The position numbers and the translations under genes were made by a program. The notes under the pieces were generated by a model, which did not search any database, was not told where the DNA came from, and saw only the letters and a program-made list of their open reading frames with translations. From NCBI GenBank assembly GCA_030681795.1, contig JAUXRG010000016.1:1-64000 (forward strand): a stretch of 64,000 nt of DNA. Reading direction: 5' to 3'. Below, piece after piece: positions 1 to 7,694 of the stretch. This stretch comes from Rubrivivax sp. (GTDB lineage Bacteria; Pseudomonadota; Gammaproteobacteria; Burkholderiales; Burkholderiaceae_C). Every line of letters begins with the position of its first letter. The first letter of the stretch is position 1.

Positions 1-1111
1 GGGCACGGTCGGAGCGCAGGCCGTCGCGCAGGCGGTTTTCCACCTCGCGCCGGTTCTTGCTCTCTTCCATGTCGATGAAGTCGACGACGATCAGGCCGCC
101 CAGGTCGCGCAGGCGCATCTGGCGCGCCACTTCGTCGGCGGCTTCCAGGTTGGTGCGGGTGGCGGTTTCCTCGATGTCGCTGCCGCGTGTGGCGCGCGCC
201 GAGTTCACGTCGACGGACACCAGTGCCTCGGTGTGGTCGATGACGATGGCGCCGCCGCTGGGCAGGTTGACGGTGCGCGAGAACGCGGTCTCGATCTGGT
301 GTTCGATCTGGAAGCGGCTGAACAGCGCCGCGTCGTCGCGGTAGCGCTTCACGCGGTTGGCCGTCTCCGGCATCACGTGGTTCATGAACTGCTGCGCCTG
401 ATCGAAGATGTCGTCGGTGTCGATCAGGATCTCGCCGATGTCGGCGGTGAAATAGTCGCGGATGGCGCGGATCACCAGGCTCGATTCCTGGTAGATCAGG
501 AAGGCGCCCTTGCCGGCCTTGGAGGCGCCGTCGATGGCGTCCCAGAGCTTGAGCATGTAGTTCAGGTCCCACTGCAGCTCGGCCGCGCTGCGGCCGATGC
601 CGGCGGTGCGCGCGATCAGGCTCATGCCCTTGGGGTAGTCGAGCTGGTCGAGGTTTTCCTTCAGCTCCTCGCGGTCCTCGCCCTCGATGCGCCGGCTCAC
701 GCCGCCGCCGCGCGGGTTGTTCGGCATCAGCACCAGGTAGCGGCCGGCCAGGCTCACGAAGGTGGTGAGTGCGGCGCCCTTGTTGCCGCGCTCTTCCTTC
801 TCCACCTGCACGAGCAGGTTGTCGCCTTCCTTGACGGCGTCCTGGATGCGTGCCGTGCGGGCGTCGACGCCCTCGCGGAAGTAGATCTTGGAGATTTCCT
901 TGAACGGCAGGAAGCCGTGGCGTTCTTCGCCGTAGTCGACGAAGCAGGCCTCGAGCGAAGGCTCGACCCGGGTGATGACGGCCTTGTAGATGTTGCCCTT
1001 GCGCTGTTCGCGGCCTTCGATTTCGGTCTCGAAGTCGAGCAGCTTCTGGCCATCGACGATCGCCAGGCGCCGCTCTTCGGGCTGCGTGGCGTTGATCAAC
1101 ATGCGTTTCAT
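1..1111 (-). CDS. rne: Ribonuclease E, N-terminal catalytic part (3' end cut by window edge)
   Basis: Reading the minus strand from ATG at 1111 gives an uninterrupted frame to the window edge (about 370 residues) that begins [20 protein letters not shown], the RNase E/G start. RNase E is the endonuclease that starts mRNA decay, matures stable RNAs and scaffolds the degradosome at the inner membrane. The S1 RNA-binding domain lies at about residues 35-125. The two metal-binding aspartates of the DNase-I-like domain are visible as D301 ([12 protein letters not shown]) and D344 ([14 protein letters not shown]), matching E. coli D303 and D346. The zinc-link cysteines and the degradosome scaffold lie outside the window. 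GGAG sits six bases before the ATG. The gene is divergent from rluC across a long leader, the usual proteobacterial arrangement. Confidence 0.97.
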   Translation of the reverse strand, partial: MKRMLINATQPEERRLAIVDGQKLLDFETEIEGREQRKGNIYKAVITRVEPSLEACFVDYGEERHGFLPFKEISKIYFREGVDARTARIQDAVKEGDNLLVQVEKEERGNKGAALTTFVSLAGRYLVLMPNNPRGGGVSRRIEGEDREELKENLDQLDYPKGMSLIARTAGIGRSAAELQWDLNYMLKLWDAIDGASKAGKGAFLIYQESSLVIRAIRDYFTADIGEILIDTDDIFDQAQQFMNHVMPETANRVKRYRDDAALFSRFQIEHQIETAFSRTVNLPSGGAIVIDHTEALVSVDVNSARATRGSDIEETATRTNLEAADEVARQMRLRDLGGLIVVDFIDMEESKNRREVENRLRDGLRSDRA

Positions 1112-1724
1112 GTGCACTCCTGTGCCTGCCCCTCTTTGCCTGGGCAGGCCCTGTCCAGCCGCACACTGCCAAAGCAGTGCGTGGCCTTGCATCGATGCAC
1201 GAAAAGCGCGGTGGAACCGTCGGCGCGAGTGCCCTGGACTGCGTTGCCCCGCCTGAGGCGGTCAGTGGCGCAGCGTTGGCGCGTGCGCTTCGGCGGCTGC
1301 GGCAGCGGGGGTCGGCGTCTGCCCTGACCGCCGCGGATCGCGCGGCGATACCCCAGCGCCAGCCTCGCCGGCAACAGGCCGGGGCGAAGCGTGGCGTTCT
1401 ATGGGTTTGGCGGGAGACGGGGTCGACATGGGCTGCTGGAGCGCGCCTGGCGCGGGTGCAAGACCGCGGTTTGCGCTGTCTTGCACCGATGAATTCACGG
1501 TTGCCTTGCGCAAACTGCTTTGCGCGAGGCCGGGTTCCTGTGCGTTTCTCTGCCGCCTGTGGCCCCGCCCTGCCGGGTCACTTGGGGACCCCGGCCCGAA
1601 CGCGGCTCACCGGCGTTGCATCACCTCTTGTGCCCGCACGACTTCGTGCAGGCGGCCCCACGATAGCGCCGGGAGAGCCCGGGTAAACTCCGATAAATCA
1701 AGCACTTACGGCTCAAACGTGGAG
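1112..1724 (-). promoter_or_regulatory. rne 5' untranslated leader, structured
   Basis: About 610 bases separate the rne start codon from the only convincing minus-strand -10 box. I see no minus-strand gene in it. It holds several inverted repeats: perfect 10-base arms at 1455-1464 and 1478-1487 (GGTGCAAGAC/GTCTTGCACC), a hairpin around 1506-1530 (TGCGCAAA/TTTGCGCG), and the palindrome GCATCGATGC at about 1189-1198. In E. coli the long rne leader mediates autoregulation through RNase E binding to a leader hairpin. A similar role here is inference. On the plus strand this stretch would carry the rluC promoter, which I could not identify. Confidence 0.6.
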
Positions 1725-2705
1725 CTTCGCATTATAGGGGCCAAAGCAGGGGCCAGAGCAGGGGATGGACCCGCGGCCCAGCCGCCGGCGGTGCGTCACC
1801 TCACCGTGGACGCCGAGTCGGCGGGCCAGCGGCTGGACAACTTCCTGATGCGCGTGCTCAAGGGCGTGCCCAAGACGCATGTCTACCGCGTCATCCGCTC
1901 GGGCGAAGTGCGTGTCAACAAGGGCCGGGCGGCGGCCGACACCCGGGTCGCCGAGGGCGACGACATCCGCGTGCCACCCGTGCGCCTGCCCGACCGCAGC
2001 GCCGTGCCCCTGGCCCCGGCGCGGGAGTTTCCGGTGCTGTTCGAAGACGAGCACCTGCTGGCGATCGACAAGCCCGCCGGCGTGGCGGTGCACGGCGGCA
2101 GCGGCGTGAGCTTCGGCGTCATCGAGCAGCTGCGCCGCGCCCGGCCGCAGGCGCGCTTTCTCGAACTCGTGCACCGCCTGGACAAGGAGACCTCGGGCGT
2201 GCTGCTGCTGGCCAAGAAGCGCAGCGCGCTCACCGCGTTGCAGGACCAGTTCCGCTCGCGTGACACCGGCAAGATCTACCTGGCGCTGGTCTTCGGCGCC
2301 TGGCCCGACAGGCTCAAGGTCATCGACCTGGCGCTGCACAAGAGCACCGACGCCGCCGGCGAGCGCCACGTGCGCGTGGTGGCGCCCGAGCATGCCGACG
2401 GCCGGCGCTCGATTACGTTGGTGCGCGTGGCGCAGCGCCTCGAGGATTGCACCTTGCTGGAGGTGACCCTCAAGACCGGCCGCACGCACCAGATCCGCGT
2501 CCACCTGGCCAGCAGCGGCCACGCCATCGTGGGCGACCCCAAATACGGCGACTTCGCGCGCAACAAGGCGTTCGCGCGCGGGCACGGGTTCGGCCGCATG
2601 TTCCTGCACGCCAGAGAGCTGGCCTTTGACCACCCGGCCAGCGGCGAGCGAATCACCCTCGCCGCACCCCTGCCGGCCGAGTGCGAGACACTTCTCATCC
2701 TATGA
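1719..2705 (+). CDS. rluC: 23S rRNA pseudouridine synthase RluC
   Basis: The protein (328 aa from GTG 1719) is an RluA-family pseudouridine synthase that in E. coli modifies 23S rRNA U955, U2504 and U2580. An S4 RNA-binding domain covers about residues 30-95 (AGQRLDNFLMRVLKGVPKTH, GEVRVNKGR). The catalytic motif HRLDKETSG carries the nucleophilic aspartate at D155, followed by KTGRTHQIRVHLAS and GDPKYGD. The frame stays open upstream to 1401, but family proteins begin shortly before the S4 domain; GTG at 1719 fits the family length and an ATG at 1765 is out of frame. The divergent position next to rne supports RluC over RluA or RluD. Confidence 0.92.
   Translation: MELRIIGAKAGARAGDGPAAQPPAVRHLTVDAESAGQRLDNFLMRVLKGVPKTHVYRVIRSGEVRVNKGRAAADTRVAEGDDIRVPPVRLPDRSAVPLAPAREFPVLFEDEHLLAIDKPAGVAVHGGSGVSFGVIEQLRRARPQARFLELVHRLDKETSGVLLLAKKRSALTALQDQFRSRDTGKIYLALVFGAWPDRLKVIDLALHKSTDAAGERHVRVVAPEHADGRRSITLVRVAQRLEDCTLLEVTLKTGRTHQIRVHLASSGHAIVGDPKYGDFARNKAFARGHGFGRMFLHARELAFDHPASGERITLAAPLPAECETLLIL
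1731..1736 (-). promoter_or_regulatory. rne promoter -10 box (TATAAT)
   Basis: The plus strand reads ATTATA, giving a perfect TATAAT hexamer on the minus strand that would start transcription near 1724. No good -35 hexamer is visible 16-18 bases upstream, so the assignment rests on the -10 match and its location. It lies just inside the predicted start of rluC on the other strand, so the rne promoter overlaps the rluC translation start. Confidence 0.5.
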
Positions 2706-2781
2706 ACCCCCAAGCTCGCTGGCGCTCGCGGCCCCCCGAGGGGGCAGGCACCCTCCTTGAGGCGGCTCGGCGGAGGGTGCA
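2706..2781. repeat. GC-rich intergenic repeat, copy 1 (rluC-gph junction)
   Basis: The gap holds the 17-mer CGGCCCCCCGAGGGGGC (2729-2745), found inverted at 37313-37329 between ftsL and ftsI. A second perfect inverted repeat follows: GCACCCTCC (2748-2756) and GGAGGGTGC (2772-2780). The downstream arm contains GGAGG, six bases before the phosphatase ATG at 2782, so it doubles as that gene's ribosome-binding site. I recall similar 'ccccccgaggggg...gcggctcggcg' elements as common between genes in Comamonadaceae. That is recollection, not a search. Confidence 0.7.
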
Positions 2782-3441
2782 ATGAACCCACGCAAATTCG
2801 ACCTCATCGTCTTCGACTGGGACGGCACGCTGTTCGACAGCACCGCGCTCATCGTGCGCTGCATGCAGGCGGCCAGCCGCGACATCGGCGTGCCCGCGCC
2901 CAGCGACGAGGCGGCGGCCTACGTCATCGGCCTGGGCCTGCAGGAGGCGTTGGCGCATGCCGTGCCGGGCCTGGCGCCCGAGCGCTACCCCGAGCTCGGC
3001 CGCCGCTACCGCCACCACTACCTCGCGCGCCAGGACGAGCTGGTGCTGTTCCCCGGCACGCTGGAGATGCTGCATGCGCTGAAGTCGCGCCAGCACTGGC
3101 TGGCCGTGGCCACGGGCAAGAGCCGCCGCGGCCTGGACGAGGCGCTGGCGCACTCGCAGCTGCAAGGCCTGTTCGACGGCACGCGCACCGCCGACGAGAC
3201 GGCGAGCAAGCCCAACCCGCTGATGCTGCAGCTGCTGATGCGCGAGTTCGGCGTCGATGCCGAGCGCACGTTGATGATCGGCGACACCACGCACGACCTG
3301 CAACTGGCGGCCAATGCCGGCGCATCGCGGGTGGCCGTGAGTTACGGCGCCCACGAACCCGAGGTCTTCGAGGCCCACGCCCCGCTGTTCGTGGCCCACA
3401 GCACGCGCGAGTTGCACGACTGGCTGCTGGACCACGCGTGA
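2782..3441 (+). CDS. gph: HAD-family phosphatase, phosphoglycolate phosphatase type
   Basis: The 219-residue protein has the haloacid-dehalogenase fold: motif I FDWDGTLFDS with nucleophile D12 and acid D14, motif II ATGKSRRG, motif III lysine in SKPNP, and motif IV GDTTHDLQLAANAG. A helical cap fills residues ~20-85 (C1 type). It probably dephosphorylates a small phosphorylated metabolite in the cytoplasm; phosphoglycolate is the usual family substrate but cannot be proven from sequence. ATG 2782 has GGAGG at 2772-2776, inside the arm of a repeat hairpin. The stop overlaps the GTG of the Rieske gene (GTGA). The rluC-HAD adjacency is common in Burkholderiales. Confidence 0.85.
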   Translation: MNPRKFDLIVFDWDGTLFDSTALIVRCMQAASRDIGVPAPSDEAAAYVIGLGLQEALAHAVPGLAPERYPELGRRYRHHYLARQDELVLFPGTLEMLHALKSRQHWLAVATGKSRRGLDEALAHSQLQGLFDGTRTADETASKPNPLMLQLLMREFGVDAERTLMIGDTTHDLQLAANAGASRVAVSYGAHEPEVFEAHAPLFVAHSTRELHDWLLDHA

Positions 3442-3851
3442 GCCACCCTGCCGCCGGCGAAGGCGCGCAGCGCCTGTGCGATGCCCGGGCACTGGAAGAA
3501 CGCGGCCGGGCCTGGGTCTGGGATGTGCTGGAGCTCGGGCGTCCGTTGCGCGCCTTCGCGCTGCGTTTCGACGGCCGGGTGCGTGCCTACCTGAACCGTT
3601 GCGGGCATGTGCCCGCCGAGATGGACTGGCAGCCCGGCGAGTTCCTGGATATCGACAAGCGCTGGATCCTGTGTTCCATCCACGGCGCGGCCTACGAGCC
3701 GGCCGACGGCCGCTGCGTGGGCGGCCCCTGTGGCACGGGCGACCTGACCGCCGTGCGCGTCGAGGAGCGCGAAGGCCAGGTGTATTGGTATCCTTCCCGC
3801 GATATCCAGCCGCTGCGCACTGACGCACCGGTGCCAGAAAGCACCCCATGA
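3438..3851 (+). CDS. Rieske [2Fe-2S] domain protein
   Basis: The 137-residue soluble protein has both halves of a Rieske cluster site: CGH (NRCGHVPAEMDW) and CSIH (WILCSIHGAAYEP), where two Cys and two His hold a 2Fe-2S centre. No membrane segment or oxygenase catalytic domain is attached, so it resembles a stand-alone Rieske ferredoxin. Its redox partner is unknown. The start is GTG 3438, overlapping the phosphatase stop by four bases. Its own stop overlaps the peptidase ATG at 3848, so it sits in a translationally coupled run between gph and sppA. Confidence 0.88.
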   Translation: MSHPAAGEGAQRLCDARALEERGRAWVWDVLELGRPLRAFALRFDGRVRAYLNRCGHVPAEMDWQPGEFLDIDKRWILCSIHGAAYEPADGRCVGGPCGTGDLTAVRVEEREGQVYWYPSRDIQPLRTDAPVPESTP

Positions 3852-4840
3852 ATACGCCTGATTCCACTCCGCCTGCCCCGCCGGCGGAACCGACGCCGCC
3901 CATGGCGCCGGTCGCACCGGTCGGCTTGGAGACTGCGCTGGAGCGCGTCGCCACCGAACTGCTGCACCAGCGCAAGACGGAGCGCCGCTGGCGTGTCTTC
4001 TTCCGCCTGGCCTGGCTCGGCCTGGGGGCGGCGGTGTTGTGGGCGACCCTGGAACAACGGGTCGGGCCCAGCGCCACGAATACGCCGCACACGGCGCTGG
4101 TGGAGTTGCGCGGCGAGATCGCGGCCGATTCCGAAGCCAGTGCCGAAGCGCTGGTCTCGGCGCTGAAGAGCGCCTTCGAGGACAAGGCCGCGCGCGCCGT
4201 CGTGCTGCGCATCAACTCGCCCGGTGGCAGCCCGGTGCAAAGCGGCATCGTCAACGACGAAATCATGCGCCTGAAGGCCAAGCACAAGAAGAAGATCTAC
4301 GCCGTGGTCGAGGAGGCCTGCGCCTCGGGGGCCTACTACATCGCCGTGGCCGCCGACGAGATCTACGTCGACAAGGCCAGCGTCGTGGGCAGCATCGGCG
4401 TGCTCATGGACGGCTTCGGTTTCATCGGCCTGATGGACAAGCTGGGCGTCGAACGCCGGCTACTGACGGCCGGCGAGAACAAGGCCATGCTCGACCCCTT
4501 CAGCCCGGTCAACGACAAGCACCAGCGCATGGCCAAGGCGATGATCGAGCAAGTCCACCGCCAGTTCGTTGCGGCGGTCAAGGCCGGCCGCGGCAGCCGC
4601 CTGAAGGAAACGCCGGAGACCTTCTCGGGCCTGTTCTGGAACGGCGAGGAGGCCGTCAGGCTCGGCCTGGCCGACGGCCTGGGCAACCTCGACTACGTGG
4701 CGCGCGAGATCGTCAAGGCCGAGGAGATCATCGACTACACGACGCACGAGAATCTGGCCGAACGGCTGGCCAAGCGCCTCGGGGCCGGCATGGGCGCCGG
4801 CGCGGTCAAGGCGCTGCGAGAGTTGGCTGCGCTGCGGTGA
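3848..4840 (+). CDS. sppA: Signal peptide peptidase SppA-type S49 serine protease
   Basis: The 330-residue protein has a Pro-rich cytoplasmic N-terminus (residues 1-25), one membrane helix at about 50-68, and a periplasmic S49 domain. The dyad of short SppA enzymes is present: nucleophile S160 in ACASGAYYIA and general base K212 in GENKAML, 52 residues apart as in B. subtilis SppA. RINSPGGSP and GSIGV flank the site. It likely degrades signal-peptide remnants in the membrane. The ATG overlaps the preceding stop (ATGA). This is the single-domain ~330-residue form, not the duplicated E. coli form. Confidence 0.92.
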   Translation: MNTPDSTPPAPPAEPTPPMAPVAPVGLETALERVATELLHQRKTERRWRVFFRLAWLGLGAAVLWATLEQRVGPSATNTPHTALVELRGEIAADSEASAEALVSALKSAFEDKAARAVVLRINSPGGSPVQSGIVNDEIMRLKAKHKKKIYAVVEEACASGAYYIAVAADEIYVDKASVVGSIGVLMDGFGFIGLMDKLGVERRLLTAGENKAMLDPFSPVNDKHQRMAKAMIEQVHRQFVAAVKAGRGSRLKETPETFSGLFWNGEEAVRLGLADGLGNLDYVAREIVKAEEIIDYTTHENLAERLAKRLGAGMGAGAVKALRELAALR

Positions 4841-5739
4841 CGGCGCCCATGCCCCTGCCGTTGCCCGTGCCGTTGCGCGAGCGCGTGGCCGTCGCCGCCC
4901 AGCACCTGCTGCCCAAGCAGCTGCTTACCGTCGCGGCCGGTGCCCTGGCGCGGTGGCATGGCGGTGCCGTCACCACGGCGGCGATCCGCCGTTTTATCGG
5001 CCGCTACGGGGTCGAGATGGCCGAAGCCAACGAGCCCGATCCCGCCGCCTACGCCACCTTCAACGCGTTCTTCACGCGCGCGCTCAAGCCCGGCGTGCGG
5101 CCGCTGGCCCGGGCCGACCTCGTCTGCCCGGTGGACGGCGCGATCAGCCAGTTCGGCGCCATCGACGGCCAGCGCATCCTGCAGGCCAAGAGCCACGACT
5201 ACAGCGTCACTGCGCTGCTCGGTGGCGACACGGCATTGGCCGCGCATTTCCACGGCGGGCACTTCGCCACCCTGTACCTGGCGCCGAAGGACTACCACCG
5301 CATCCACATGCCCTGCGCCGGGCGTCTGCTGCGCATGATCCATGTGCCCGGCGAGCTCTTCTCGGTGAACCCGGCCACGGCGCGCGGCGTGCCAGGGCTG
5401 TTTGCGCGCAACGAGCGCGTGGTCTGCGTTTTCGACGGCGACGGCGACGGCGAGGGCGCCGCGCCGGGCCCCTGGGTGCTGGTGCTGGTGGGCGCCACCA
5501 TCGTGGGCAGCATGGCCACCGACTGGCACGGCGTGGTCAACCCGCCGCGGCCCGGCCGCCTGCGCGAGTGGAGTTACCACGATCAGCCCATCGCGCTGCG
5601 CCAAGGCGACGAGATGGGCCGCTTCCTGCTCGGCTCCACCGTCGTGCTGCTGTTCCCCAAGGGCCCCTTGCGCTTCGACCCGGCCTGGGCGCCGGGCGGC
5701 GTCGTGCGCATGGGGCAGGCGATGGCGAGCCGGCAGTGA
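4837..5739 (+). CDS. psd: Phosphatidylserine decarboxylase proenzyme
   Basis: The protein (300 aa from GTG 4837, 296 from ATG 4849) matches type-I phosphatidylserine decarboxylase, which makes phosphatidylethanolamine at the inner membrane. The self-cleavage motif LGST spans residues 265-268, with S267 becoming the pyruvoyl group. PVDGAIS, HFHGGHFATLYLAPKDYHRIHMP and the conserved PGELFSVNP are all present. I list GTG 4837 because it overlaps the sppA stop (GTGA) like other junctions here; ATG 4849 is equally possible. In most betaproteobacteria psd lies elsewhere, so its grouping with sppA and the EamA gene is worth noting. Confidence 0.93.
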   Translation: MTAPMPLPLPVPLRERVAVAAQHLLPKQLLTVAAGALARWHGGAVTTAAIRRFIGRYGVEMAEANEPDPAAYATFNAFFTRALKPGVRPLARADLVCPVDGAISQFGAIDGQRILQAKSHDYSVTALLGGDTALAAHFHGGHFATLYLAPKDYHRIHMPCAGRLLRMIHVPGELFSVNPATARGVPGLFARNERVVCVFDGDGDGEGAAPGPWVLVLVGATIVGSMATDWHGVVNPPRPGRLREWSYHDQPIALRQGDEMGRFLLGSTVVLLFPKGPLRFDPAWAPGGVVRMGQAMASRQ

Positions 5740-6653
5740 CCCCGTCGCGCCGCGCGCAGGTGCTGCTGTGGGTGGTGCCGGCGCTGTGGTCTTCGAACTA
5801 CCTCATCGCGCGGCTGGCCAGCGGTGTCATCGCGCCGCACCAGTTGGCGCTCGGCCGCTGGAGCCTGGCCCTTGCTTTCATGCTGCCCTTCGTCGGCCCC
5901 CGGCTGTGGCGCGACCGCGCCCTGTGGCGGCGCGAGTGGAAGCAGCTGCTGGTGCTCGGTGCCCTGGGCATGTGGATCTGCGGTGCCTTCGTCTACCTGG
6001 GTGGGCAGACCACGAGTGCCACGAATATCGGGCTGATCTACGCGGCCACGCCGATCGCCATCGTCGCCGCGGGCACGCGGCTGCTGCACGAGCGCATGTC
6101 GCGCTGGCAGGTGGCGGGCGTGGTGCTGGCGCTGGCCGGCGTGCTCTACGTCATCGCCCAGGGTCGGCTGGAAAACCTGCTGGCGGTGCAGTTCACGGTG
6201 GGCGACGCCTGGATCGTTGCCGCAGCCGCCTCATGGGCGGCGTATTCGGTGCTCCTGAGGGTCTGGCCCAGCGCACTGGGGCCCGCCGAGCGCCTGGCAG
6301 CGATCTCCGCCGCCGGCGTGCTCGTGCTGCTGCCCTTCACCGCGCTGGAAGCCTGGGCGCAGCCGCAGCCCGCGCTCTCGCTGCCGGCCCTGGGCCTGGT
6401 CCTGGTCGCCGCGCTGGTGCCCGGCGTGCTGTCGTACACCGCGTACTCGTACATGCAGCGCGAGCTCGGTGCGGCGCGCACGGCGCTGGTGATGTACCTC
6501 TCGCCGGTCTATGCCGCCTTCAGCGCCTGGGCCGTGCTGGGCGAAGCGCCGGGTTGGCACCACGCGGTGGGTGCGGCGCTGATCCTGCCCAGCATTGCGC
6601 TGGCGACGCGGCGGCAGCCGGTGGGTTCAAATCGAGTGACCCTGAGCGAGTAG
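5736..6653 (+). CDS. EamA/DMT-family transporter
   Basis: The 305-residue protein shows about ten hydrophobic segments in two EamA repeats (residues ~5-140 and ~150-290), as in drug/metabolite transporters such as RhaT or YdcZ relatives. It begins PSRRAQVLLWVVPALWSSNY, a typical DMT first helix. Substrate cannot be predicted; exporters of amino acids or nucleosides are common in the family. The start is GTG 5736, overlapping the psd stop. The gene ends the rluC-side operon and faces the D-carbamoylase gene convergently. Confidence 0.88.
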   Translation: MTPSRRAQVLLWVVPALWSSNYLIARLASGVIAPHQLALGRWSLALAFMLPFVGPRLWRDRALWRREWKQLLVLGALGMWICGAFVYLGGQTTSATNIGLIYAATPIAIVAAGTRLLHERMSRWQVAGVVLALAGVLYVIAQGRLENLLAVQFTVGDAWIVAAAASWAAYSVLLRVWPSALGPAERLAAISAAGVLVLLPFTALEAWAQPQPALSLPALGLVLVAALVPGVLSYTAYSYMQRELGAARTALVMYLSPVYAAFSAWAVLGEAPGWHHAVGAALILPSIALATRRQPVGSNRVTLSE

Positions 6654-6694
6654 TCGACATCACGGTCGACGGGTAGGCGTGGCGCTCAAGCCTG

Positions 6695-6710
6695 GCCCGC
6701 CTGTGCGGGC
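6695..6710. terminator. GC-rich hairpin between convergent genes
   Basis: GCCCGC-CTGT-GCGGGC forms a perfect 6-bp stem with a 4-base loop in the 63-base gap between the convergent EamA and D-carbamoylase genes. No T-run follows on either strand, so termination is inferred from position and structure only. Confidence 0.4.
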
Positions 6711-6716
6711 ATGTGG

Positions 6717-7685
6717 TCAGCCCTTTGCAGGTGGCACTGCGCCTTTGCGCTCAACGATCATGCGGTACTGCTCGGGTTCGCGGTGATGAGCGAAGTTGAA
6801 GGTGGTGTTCTTGTAAGAGGCGGTGAGGTCGAGGTCGCAACGCGCCACGGCGAGTTCATCGCCGGTCGTGGTGCAGGCGCCGACGATTTCACCCGAGGGC
6901 GCCACGATGATCGAGTTGCCGATCTGCTCCACGCCCTCTTCCTTGCCCGCCTTGGCCACGCCCACCACCCAGGTGCCGTTCTGGTAGGCGCCCGACTGCA
7001 TCACCAGCTGGTTGTGGAAGTGCGAGAGAGCGTCGTGCTCGGGCGCCGGCGGGTTGTGCACGGGCGTGTTGTAGCCGATGAGGATCATCTCCACGCCCTG
7101 CAACCCGAGCACGCGGTAGGTTTCGGGCCAGCGCCGGTCGTTGCAGATGGCCATGCCGAAGATGCCGGCCTTGCCTTCGCCGAAGTTGGCGCGGAAGGCC
7201 GGGAAGCCGAGGTTGCCGCGCTCGAAGTAGCGCTTCTCCAAGTGCTGGAAACGGCGCCAGGGTTCGTGCTCCGCGTGACCGGGCAGGTGGATCTTGCGGT
7301 AGCGGGCGACGATGGCGCCGCTCTTGTCCACCGTGATGGCGCTGTTGAAGTGGCGCGTCTTTCTGCCCTCTTGCCCGTCTTCCTCCACCAGCTCGGCATA
7401 GCCGAGGCAGAAGCCCAGGCCGAGCGTGCGTGCGGCATCGAACAGCGGTTGCGTGTCAGGCCCCGGCATGTCGCGCTCGAAGAAGACGTCGATGTCCTGT
7501 GGGCGCTCGAAGTACCAGCGCGGGAAAAAGGTCGTCAGCGCCAACTCCGGAAACACCACCAGGTCGCAGCCGTTCGCCTTGGCCTCGTGCATCAGCGCCA
7601 GCATGCGACCGACCACCTGAGCGCGGGTGTCGGCGCGGGCAATGGGCCCGAGCTGGGCCGCGCCCACGGTGATGACTCTCGGCAT
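6717..7685 (-). CDS. N-carbamoyl-D-amino acid hydrolase (D-carbamoylase), nitrilase superfamily
   Basis: The 322-residue protein follows the Agrobacterium D-carbamoylase closely: VGAAQLGPIARADTR, VFPELALTTFFPRW, RKIHLPGH, ICNDRRWPE and YNTPVHNPP. The nitrilase triad is E47-K131-C181. This enzyme hydrolyses N-carbamoyl-D-amino acids to the D-amino acid, CO2 and ammonia in the cytoplasm. ATG 7685 is preceded by TGAGGAG. It is the last gene of the minus-strand island operon, nine bases after the L-type carbamoylase. There is no hydantoinase in the window, so the ureido substrate must come from elsewhere or from the medium. A different linear amide or ureide substrate remains possible. Confidence 0.9.
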   Translation of the reverse strand: MPRVITVGAAQLGPIARADTRAQVVGRMLALMHEAKANGCDLVVFPELALTTFFPRWYFERPQDIDVFFERDMPGPDTQPLFDAARTLGLGFCLGYAELVEEDGQEGRKTRHFNSAITVDKSGAIVARYRKIHLPGHAEHEPWRRFQHLEKRYFERGNLGFPAFRANFGEGKAGIFGMAICNDRRWPETYRVLGLQGVEMILIGYNTPVHNPPAPEHDALSHFHNQLVMQSGAYQNGTWVVGVAKAGKEEGVEQIGNSIIVAPSGEIVGACTTTGDELAVARCDLDLTASYKNTTFNFAHHREPEQYRMIVERKGAVPPAKG

Positions 7686-7694
7686 CGAGGCTCC

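Noticed and set aside
1401..1718. Upstream extension of rluC to an ATG at 1401
   Set aside because: It would add about 106 residues with no homology and run through the rne leader; family members begin just before the S4 domain.
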